DNA of 64,000 nucleotides, taken from contig JAPDOI010000898.1 of NCBI GenBank assembly GCA_029168955.1, positions 1-64,000 on the forward strand, written 5' to 3'. Origin of the DNA: Aplectana chamaeleonis (lineage: Eukaryota; Nematoda; Chromadorea; Rhabditida; Cosmocercidae). Position numbers and translations under genes: made by a program. Position 1 is the first letter of the stretch. The number at the start of each line of letters is the position of its first letter. This document shows positions 56,129 through 64,000 of this stretch, in pieces. The notes under the pieces were generated by a model, which was not told where the DNA came from, made no database searches, and saw nothing but the letters and a program-made list of their open reading frames with translations.

Positions 56129-56873
56129 ATACTTGTGCAACTCGGGATTGTGAATCATAGTTTGTCCGAATGAAACTGTTCGCCCATGCAGTCGGCGTGT
56201 GTGTGAAGCGGCCATCGCAGAGGTAATTTTTGAGCAAGCCTTCCCACAGCTGCAAACAGCTGACTGTGATATCATTCATCGTTCGCCTGATGTTCCTGAT
56301 ATTTGATTTGAGAGTTCGAGAAATGCATCCGAGATGGCCGCTAAAAACGCACGCCGACCGCGTGGGCGGACAGTTCTATTCGGACAGACGCTACCCTAAA
56401 TGAACCTAAACCATTCCGTTCTATCAAAACGTAATCGCCTGAAACTCTGTTGAAAATGTTGACCAAGTAAAACTATGAAACTTGGCAAACTAACCGCACG
56501 CGCATTTTCGCGCCACGTGTACACTTGTGATTTTGGAACATTCTTTAACCCAGGAAATCCCGGTTGTCACCTGGAGCCCACAACTCCTTCGTGTTGTGAC
56601 ATGGAGGGCAAATTAGCCTCCCGTTGTCACCTCGAAGCCAAGTTTCATCACATTTTCTTGTTTCTGTTGTGACTTGGAGGTGACGGAGCATATTTCGCAA
56701 CATTTGCACTTTCTGTTGTGCTGTGACGGGACAAGCCAATCGTAGACGTCTTGCTGCGTCACAGACGACAAGAGTGACGCAGACTGTCAGACTCCGGCGC
56801 TCGACCTGCAGGTCGCCTCCATGTGACAACTACGATTTCCTGATAATGTACCATAGAATTTTTTTCCACAGAG
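56129..56873. other. Upstream of peptide gene 8; no standard cassette
   Basis: Short internal repeats (GTTGTCACCT, GTTGTGACTTGGAGGTGAC, TTTCTGTTGTG) at 56560-56720, otherwise unassigned. The conserved group 2 upstream block is absent. A TTTTTTTCCACAG acceptor ends at 56871. Confidence 0.4.
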
Positions 56874-57053
56874 ATGCGTGTGTTACTCCTTGTATGCTTT
56901 ATTGCTCTACTATGCTCGAGCCTCATCGAGGGCAGAAGAAGGAATTTCCAGAACCAAAAGGTCTTGAAGGGTAAAAGAAGGTGTGCTTCAATTTCTGGGG
57001 AGGGTATAACCTCTTTCGTTCTAAATTTTCCGGATGTGTGTTCTGATCTATAG
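56874..57053 (+). CDS. Small secreted peptide, divergent copy (59 aa)
   Basis: Translation gives MRVLLLVCFIALLCSSLIEG, a signal peptide as strong as in group 2, and then RRRNFQNQKVLKGKRRCASI. The second half of the arginine block is lost by deletion (RRRNFQNQ where others have RRRGRRNLRQQ). The tail (GEGITSFVLNFPDVCSDL) has two cysteines and no similarity to other tails. The acceptor TTTCCACAG lies 2 nt before the ATG. A donor-like GGTAAAAG inside (after VLKG) could alter the 3' end. Either a diverged family member with its own promoter or a decaying copy. Confidence 0.6.
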   Translation: MRVLLLVCFIALLCSSLIEGRRRNFQNQKVLKGKRRCASISGEGITSFVLNFPDVCSDL

Positions 57054-57184
57054 GATTGAATGAAGAAGCCACATGCATTATGTTTTGCTGTTCTTACTTT
57101 CGGCTCTTTCCAGTGGGACAAGAAGGAATCACCGCGACTCGTACACTTGACAATGAACATTGATGCAATGATTTCGTTCGAAAG

Positions 57185-57345
57185 AAGTGTTCTAACGGCA
57201 ATATTATTCTACAAGTACCAAAAGCATTGAGGTGATGAGAACACGTTAATAAACTGAGGTTGCACGGCTTCTGCTCAAAGGCCAACGCCGCGTGAAGCCC
57301 CAAAAACTAGTCAGGACCAAGGTCAAGCAACCCGTTGGAAAAACT
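57185..57345. repeat. Direct repeat partner of 58630-58800
   Basis: TAACGGCAATATT, GATGAGAACACGTTAATAAA, GCCAACGCCGCGTGAAGC and AGTCAGGACC-like blocks recur at 58630-58800. A shorter match (TGTTGTAACGGCAATATTTA) lies at 57525. Confidence 0.65.
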
Positions 57346-57620
57346 GCGATTATGGTTGCGACCCCCACCCCTCCAGCGATGCCGAAAAAGTCAACTTTTC
57401 TATGATTATGATTATTCGCCTTCTTTCTTTTTCAGTTCTCTCTGCAGGTTAGTGATATTTCTAAAGGTTTCGACCTTAGTGCAAAAAATTTAACAACAAA
57501 ACATTTTACGTTTATCAGAAGTGTTGTAACGGCAATATTTATGGGGGTTTTATGCCATCCCTCATCGTTGTTTACAATGTACATAGACAGGAAGGCCGCA
57601 AAAGTTTATCAGATTTCTAA

Positions 57621-57834
57621 ACTTCTCGAAAAGTCTTTCAAAACTTCTATCAAAAGTTGGAACCTTCCTGGTTAGCTTTCGGCCCTTAGAGCCTCCTTCA
57701 GACCTTGGTGATTAGCCCAAAAGATGGGCTAGTTTTTGGACTAATCACCAAGGGCTGAAGAAGGCTCTAAGAGCTGAAAGCTAACCAGGAAGGTTTCCAC
57801 TTTTGAGAGAAGTTTTGAAAGATTTTTCGAGACA
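57621..57834. repeat. ~215-bp near-perfect hairpin
   Basis: CTCGAAAAGTCTTTCAAAAC, GGAACCTTCCTGGTTAGCTT and TTGGTGATTAGCCCAAAA pair with their complements on the far side. The loop is around 57726-57735. Confidence 0.85.
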
Positions 57835-57847
57835 TTCATAGCCTTAA

Positions 57848-58604
57848 AGGCACAGGACACCCAGAAAATTATTTTTTAGGTTTTATCCTTATCTTGGAAG
57901 GGGTCACACCCAATGGTATTTCTGAAATCGTCCAGGACCCCTACTAACGGATATATGGTTCCTTGAAAATGCCTGTATTTTGGGGGCAAAAATTTGGTGG
58001 ACGAGTTGTCTCAGGCCTGTACTGTGCTTATCTGTGCCAAATTCCGGTCCGCAATTGCGTCTCGACACGCTTTGCGGCCGCACGCTCCAAAGTCAAAAGA
58101 GTTTGCAGCGCCGCATCCGCCGATCTGCTGGCTCTAGGTGGGTTTTGGAGACAGGAAACTAAGAAAAATTGGAGAAAATTGAATAAAAAAAGCCACATTG
58201 AGTTGGCTTTGGCGCTGGATCAACGACTGACTCGAGCGCGTGCGGCCGCAAAGCGTGTCGAGACGCATTTGCGGACCGGGATTTAGCCCAGATAAACACA
58301 GTATTTCTCTTGATTCGCAGTCCCGGCACGAGAGCAGAACAGGATGAGGAGATAGATCGGAAAGAGGGTGAAGAATGACGACTCGTTTGAAAATCATTCA
58401 TCCATCTAGCCGCTCTTGAGATCTGAAATCAGGAAGGGAGCCGGGCCTGTGGTCGTGGCTGGAGGGGGTCGGGCCCGTGGTGGTCGCTCATCTCGCATAT
58501 TTGGAGGAATTGAGATGTCCTACTTGGCACATATTATTTAGGAAGGGTCTTCTACACAATTACAGGAAAATCTCAAAATTCATATCTGAGGGTGTACTGT
58601 GCCT
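57848..58604. mobile_element. MITE family E copy 2 with nested family F element
   Basis: TTAA (57844-57847), then AGGCACAGGACACCC. The right end, inverted, is AGGCACAGTACACCCTCAG, followed by TCAA. It shares GGTCGGGCCCGTGGTGG and TATTTGGAGGAATTGAGAT with copy 1. Family F sits at 58020-58301. Confidence 0.8.
58020..58301. mobile_element. Family F TIR element copy 2 (TA duplication)
   Basis: TA then CTGTGCTTATCTGTGCCAAA at the left, and inverted CTGTGTTTATCTGGGCTAAA then TA at the right. The arms continue CGGTCCGCAA.TGCGTCTCGAC and GCGGCCGCA. The TA duplication suggests a Tc1/mariner-mobilised MITE. Confidence 0.8.
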
Positions 58605-60664
58605 TCAATAAAATTTTGCAGCCTCTATGTCTATATACATTGTAAACGGCAATATTTATGTGCATGTTCTAGAAGCATATTTGAGATAATGAGAACACGT
58701 CGATAAAATGGAACTTCACGGCTTCTACGCAAACGCCAACGCCGCGTGAAGCTCCAAAACCGAGTAAGGACCCCAGTTTGGCAATCCTGAGTCACCTGTC
58801 TGTGATTTTCCGCTCCGCCAATTAGGAATAGATTTTAAGGAAAGAACCTATGATCTTCGTATGACTAACCCTTTATCCCGCGCGTGCCGCCCTTGCAGTG
58901 AGGACTACAAAGGATGTCTGTGCAGGCGAGCGCGGGGCACATTAGGTCCCTCTCATCCCTGTCAGTGAGAGCCATCGCTAGTCCGTATTGGAGCCACGGT
59001 CGAGCAATGTTGGAAATCTTCCAAAGTGAGGAACCACAGTCGAGCAGTGTTGGAAATCTTCCAAAGAGGGGTCGCTACCAAACTTGAAAAATTGTGGGGG
59101 GAGTCGAACCGCCTGATTTTTTCAGTCCCTTTTTCTTCGGTTCTAACTCAGCTCTACCGCATAATGTTTCTTACACAACCGCGAGTTGTTCAGACCTGTT
59201 TGTCAATCACTGGCGACTTGAATGCTTGTCCAAGTTGCAATTGTCCAAATAGAGAAAAATGGTTTTGGGTGACCCTTCAGTTTCATATACAGTGCTCTTA
59301 TGAACTCAGCGGTTCGCTGAAATATACCCAGTGATTAAATGAAAAAAAGCAAAGTCGCTCATGTGGAGTGATAAATATAAAAAATCGCCCTTTGGAAAAA
59401 GTGGTGTTGAAAGTCTGTTTTTCCAAATGGCCTCTTCAAACTTGGTTTTGATTTCTAGAGAGCAGCCGTCGAGCAGAGTTGCATCTACCAAATGTTTATC
59501 AAAAATTGCCGTAGTTGGGTACTTCGAAAAACCCAATTTTTGGAGGTGCTTCACCTCACCCTCTCGTGACAAAAACAGTGAGGTCACGAAAAAATTATTT
59601 TTATGAAAAATTCAGCTAATGTAGTCTTCGATAACCTATACATAGGTGCATCTTTTGCTCGACTGCTGCCTTCTAGATGTGAAAACCAAGGCTACTAGGG
59701 TTATTCTGTGAAAAAACACCACTGTTTCCAACGAGTAAATTTTTCTATTTTTCACTGTGCATGAGCAGCTTTACTTTTTTCTACTCAATAATTGTCTCTA
59801 TTTTACCAATTGGCTGAGTAACTGCCTGTAAGAGCATTGTGTATGTGACACTCGGAGACCATCAAAAACCATGTTTTCCCTATTTGGACAATCGCAGTTT
59901 TGACGAGCATCCAAATCTTCATAAAGTAGTCGGGTCTACCCTGAATTCAGCAAGGTCATTGTTAGGGCGGGGGTTGCAAAACTTCGTCACGAATTTAGCC
60001 GCTCATTCGTGACAAAGTTTTGCGCTGGAGGGGGATCGTAAAAATTTCGGGTGGAAAAAATAGTGAATTTATTAAAAAACAAAAATGTTGTACAATTTGT
60101 AGAAAAAGAGTTTCTGTGAGTTAAAAACGGCCATCACATTCCAACGGGTGGCATCCCTTCAGCAATAGAGTTTCAAATCATCTAAGGTCCAGACTTTGAG
60201 GTAATGCGACTGTATAAAAATTTGCACGCAGCTTTCTCCCGCAGCCTCTCAGACTTCCGAATTAATTATGCAATGAGTATGTATAGCGATGTAGTTAACG
60301 CGCCCTAATCTGAATGCCACGCCGCAGGCGCTGAAACTAAGCACCACTAATTCAAATGTTTCACCCGCCTTCCTTATCATTTCTCACTCAGTACGTCGGA
60401 GGGCCCTGCGCCGGAAGGGTCGTCGCACTGGCCCTATATCCCACAAAAGGCACGAAGCCCGGACACTATTGCCGGAGGGCGCGAGGCTTCGACGCTCCAC
60501 GTCATCCTGTATCACCTTTATTCGTTCTCGCTCATTCTTCGCTCGAGTGGAGGCAAATACGTATTTCTCAGGTTCTACTCATGAATTATTCCTTGGGCAT
60601 GACGTCAGCAATAGAGCACAATTTCAATACAATAAATGCAACCTTCCTTCTATATATATTTTGG
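58605..60664. other. No recognised gene
   Basis: 58630-58800 is the second copy of the 57185 repeat. 58876-58985 is a family C right-end relic followed by a family H left end. 59026-59075 has a short direct repeat (GAGCA.TGTTGGAAATCTTCC, twice). 59200-60350 is unassigned; the 93-codon minus frame at 59587-59306 has no recognised domain. Confidence 0.4.
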
Positions 60665-60740
60665 TAAATTTTTGTGTGCGTGTGTTTGTGTATGTATGTA
60701 TGTATGTCTGTGTGCGTTTCTCTATGTGTTTGTTTGACCG
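60665..60740. repeat. GT/TATG simple repeat
   Basis: GTGTGCGTGTGTTTG followed by TATGTATGTATGTATG. Confidence 0.8.
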
Positions 60741-60784
60741 TTTATTCGGCTTGACTTTCAAGACGGGCGACCTTACGGGTACGG

Positions 60785-61575
60785 ACTCAAGAGCGCGCAG
60801 AACGCCGTAGAAAGTGTGTGGGTAAGAAGTGGGATTTTGCAAAGAGCCGCAGAAAGCGTGCGGGACCCAGTGGTAGTGCGCCGGACGCCGTAGTGGGAAT
60901 GTGGGGCCCAAGTGCGAGCGAGCGAGCCGCCGTAGAAAATGTGCGGGACCTAGGTGGTGTTACGCAGGACAAAGTAGAGAGCGTGCAAGACCCAAGGGAG
61001 TGCACCGTAGGAAGTGTGTGGGGCCCGAGGGACAGTGCGCCGGACGCCGTATAAAATGTGAGGAACCCAGGTGAGAGTGCGTTGGACGCCGTAGAAATTG
61101 TGCGGGACTTCAGAGGCGTTGCGCCAGACGCAGTAGAAAATTTGCGGTTGCGCAGAATGCCGTAGAAAGTGTGCGGGACTCGAGTGGGAGTGCGCAGGAC
61201 GCCGTAGAAAGTGTGTGGGACCCAAATTCAAATGCGCCGTACGCCGTAGGAAGTGTGCGGGACCGAAGTGAGAGTGCGCCGGACGCCGTAGATAGTGTGT
61301 GGGACCCAGAAGGGAGTGCGCAGGACGCCTTAGAAAGTGTGCAGGACCCAAGTGTGAGTGCGCAGAGCGCTTTAGAAAGTGTGTGGGACACAAGTTCGAT
61401 TGCGCAGGACGACGTAGAAAGTTTGTGGGACCCAAATTTAAATGCGCTGGACGCCGTAGGAAGTGTGCGGGACCGAAGTGAGAATGCGCCGGGCGCCGTA
61501 GAAAGTGTGTGGGACCCAAGGTAGAGTGCGCCGGACGCCGTAGAAAGTGTGAGGGACCGAAGTGGGAAAGCGCAC
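60785..61575. repeat. 42-bp minisatellite, about 18 units
   Basis: The unit is GTGCGCCGGACGCCGTAGAA, then AGTGTGTGGGACCCAAGTG and a few variable bases. Its length is a multiple of three, so frames stay open on both strands for long distances (189 codons minus, 117 codons plus). In translation this gives 14-residue repeats such as HFLRRPAHSHLGPT (minus) or DAVESVWDPEGSAQ (plus). No start context, splice site or flanking domain points to one frame, so I call it as a repeat and not as a gene. Confidence 0.88.
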
Positions 61576-61579
61576 AACT

Positions 61580-62914
61580 TCAAAATTGTTTTGTGCGTTT
61601 AGAAGGGAGTGTATACCAACCCTTTCTCCACGTCCCCCCCCCCTTAACCACTCATTTCAACTGCTTAGCTGTTTACATGCGTTGACCTTTCTAAATCGGG
61701 TTTACGATTGAAATGTGATTTAATCAAAATATGCATCCAGGAAACACAAACACCATTATACTTCATTTGGCAATAGAGGTAGCAGGGTGTCGGTTGGTCA
61801 TGGAGGAGTTTACTAAACCTAAAACAGCGGTTGTCTTAATCATGACAGAAACGAATATAAATGAACTACCACTTTAAGACCTCATAAAGCTGACGAAGGG
61901 TCGGTGTGCAACTGCACAAGAAAGGAGGTTAGCAGGGTTTGCAAGGTTTGAAATGCTTGGTAATTTCTGATTGCTCGAGTGTTGTCGCCGAAACCGGCTT
62001 ACAGGCCGCCGCAACCAAACTCCAGCGGCAGAGTCCTGCGATAGCCGGCAAGCGTGAGAGCTTCTGTACGTCATCTCACATAGAATCACAGCGGATTTCG
62101 ATCCATTTGCCTTATACTCAAGATGCCGGCAAATGGGCCGGCGCAGCCGGACCCCAGCGGCAGAGGCCGGCGCCAGCCGGCCGACGCCGCTGGTGTATTT
62201 ATAATATAGTTTATCACACATGCGTAAAATGCAATGCATAGCAAGACAAAAGCTCAATGTGGCAGTAGCGTCGCTAGGGTTCACCATGAGGCCTCTATAT
62301 TGGCGGGCTGCAGAAGTCGCGCCGCCAAGGTGAGGAATAGAAGGCGGCTACGCAGCTCTGTGCCTACCCTTTGTTTCCCATCATTGCAGCGCGACTTTTG
62401 CCGCCAGAGTATGCAGATAAGGGCGCACCGTTTGGGGCGCGTGCACTTTCAATATGAGCTCTAGATCGCCACTGTTTCCGGCAGCGACTGTCAGCATCTC
62501 GACGCATACAATGAGCTTCAAACTTGAGCGAGGAATTGGCAATGAAGCATTTTCAGCTGCTGATCGCAATAAAAGCCATCATCAAACACGGTTCAAAGGG
62601 AGTCTCAGTCTATACATCCCTCCCTGTTCAGCTTCCCCTTGTCTGCCGAGCGTGTTATACGAATCACAAAGGGTGTCCCGAAATTTCTCGCGCGTAGATA
62701 TTGTAGCGGCATGAACACAGTTTCCAAGGAATAAGTCGTAATGATCACATGGAATCCTCCCCATCACAAGAGCTAAGAGGCTGATGCTGTAGGGAAAACA
62801 CTGAAACCATCTGTCATCAGAGTAAGCACAACTCTTCAAACGCGTCACAAGCACATAACAGATGTCATCCCACTATTATTCGTCCCTTTGCCTCGAAATT
62901 CTTTGAGGGCAGCT
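61580..62914. other. No recognised gene; short GC-rich duplication
   Basis: 61995-62045 and 62140-62195 share CTCCAGCGGCAGAG or CCCCAGCGGCAGAG and GATAGCCGGC or GCCAGCCGGC. Open frames across it (137 codons minus, 100 codons plus) have no domain I recognise. Confidence 0.4.
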
Positions 62915-62918
62915 TTAG

Positions 62919-63362
62919 ATACAGTGTTCACGTTGATATGGGGTTGTTTGGTCGTGTGTTAACACATGGAGAAGAAACAGCGCCAAAAACGCTTAAAATA
63001 AGCTGAAATAACGGTTTCTTACGTAAGTGCAGGTTCAGGGCGCGGACAAGCTTACGCGTCCTGCTAGTTTTCTAAGCGTGCGCTAATGCCGAAATGTGCC
63101 CGCATCGATCAGGATAGGACGTGGCGGAGTGGCTCGGCATGTTGCCATTGGAAAGGTCCGCGGCTCCACCAGCTGGTCAGAACGGGGGCGGGGCGGGCCA
63201 AGCAAGGGTACAGGGCTTATAAAAACTCCACTTCTCAACCGCTTCATCGATTTCTGGTTTTCGATGCTTTCTTCGACCCCATCCCATCCAGCACCTGCCA
63301 ACATAATGTTTCACATTTTTGTTTGTTTCATTCGGAAACGAGATATATAGTAAGCACTGCCT
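62919..63362. mobile_element. MITE family A copy 5, diverged
   Basis: The left end ATACAGTGTTCACGTTGAT follows TTAG. The right end, inverted, is AGGCAGTGCTTACTATATAT, followed by TCAA. The interior differs from other copies, so this may be a subfamily. Confidence 0.55.
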
Positions 63363-63366
63363 TCAA

Positions 63367-64000
63367 GTGAGTTCGAGGTTGCGATACCTGTAACCGTGCC
63401 TTGCTTTCAACGAACGATCACACAAAACGGGACACGAATCTAGTGAGTTTGACGATCCGTTTTTGTATACAATGGACCCGAAAGCTCGCGTTGACAGCAA
63501 TACTGAACTGTCTTGGTCTCAAATTGAGTGAGCCTCTATAATCCCACTAATGTGACGCTGAGTCCCGTTGGAAGCGGCGCGTTTTGTTGCCGGAGTGCCT
63601 GATGGAGCGAGTTTTCTGAGCACCCTGCAGAGTCGGAATGAGATTCACAACCTAGCTGAGTTTGACGCCAGACGCGTCGAGAACCAATAGAGTGGAAGTT
63701 TCTCATCCACTCATTGAAAATGGACTATAGCATGAACCGCCTTGATGCTAGTTCTCCATTAGGAATTCTCCTCTGCATATCCTCTGCAAGAACTCAATTG
63801 CTATGGAAGCTCATAAGTAGTCCTAAAGCTAAGGTTCGCTTGTAGCTGAAAACCCTGCGGAATGTCATGTGAGTTACGAACTTCTGAGTCAAGTTCCTTC
63901 CTCTACTCATTTTTACCAATTTGTCCCGAATCTTCTCGTAGCCGTAGGAGGTTAAGTCAAGCTTTTGCAAGAACTCTTCATTTTGGACTTCGCCAAATTC
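63367..64000. other. No gene seen
   Basis: No open frame, domain or repeat that I can support up to the window edge. Confidence 0.4.

Noticed and set aside
60950..61519. 189-codon minus-strand open frame with 14-residue repeats
   Set aside because: It is explained by the 42-bp minisatellite, which keeps several frames open on both strands; no start, splice or domain evidence.
63115..63190. Ser-tRNA-like A box (TGGCGGAGTGGC)
   Set aside because: It lies inside a MITE copy, with no B box at the proper distance and no acceptor stem.

Overview
The window looks like transposon-rich genomic DNA from a nematode, probably a rhabditid or strongylid (hookworm-like) species. The clade is my inference. 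The direct evidence is small introns ending in TTTTCAG or TTTTNAG before a purine, coding exons broken by short introns, AATAAA signals, and repeat families of nematode character. There is no bacterial-style operon, tRNA, rRNA or CRISPR array that I can support.

Left part (1-7.85 kb): a seven-exon gene on the plus strand (350-5650) encodes a 301-residue protein with a Myb/SANT- or Zeste-like N terminus and a basic/acidic coiled coil at the C terminus. It converges on a seven-exon minus-strand HARBI1-like DDE transposase (7321-5982) that is fully open once spliced. Together they have the two-gene layout of a PIF/Harbinger transposon. The long intron of the first gene is packed with palindromic repeats.

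The next 55 kb is a mosaic of mobile elements. It holds a decayed CR1/Jockey-type reverse transcriptase (8.1-9.6 kb); three hAT-type elements with exact 8-bp target duplications (16.5-19.9, 20.1-21.5 and 33.6-37.2 kb), one of which keeps the C-terminal part of a transposase; and a Tc1/mariner element (26.1-27.7 kb) with a DD34E transposase broken by a frameshift and a stop. It also holds an RTE endonuclease fragment (53.0-53.5 kb) and at least four families of short TIR elements that begin AGGCA and sit between TTAA-like 4-bp duplications. A GC-rich TIR family with TAA duplications and several large palindromes complete the mosaic.

Scattered through the mosaic, from 15.7 to 57.1 kb, are eight copies of one small secreted-peptide gene family: six or seven open and at least one dead. 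Each starts with a 19-20 residue signal peptide (MRVW/MRVG...ALLC.TLAEG). Most then carry an arginine-rich block (RRRGRRNLRQQ.RM..RR), followed by a divergent tail. Their upstream regions are conserved for several hundred bases, so the family was copied as gene-plus-promoter units, and several units have since been hit by transposons. I do not recognise the family. It is the most interesting biology here.

Two related 42-bp minisatellites (10.74-10.92 and 60.8-61.6 kb) and several tandem or inverted duplications fill most of the rest. All repeat boundaries were read by eye and carry an error of a few bases unless a target-site duplication fixes them.
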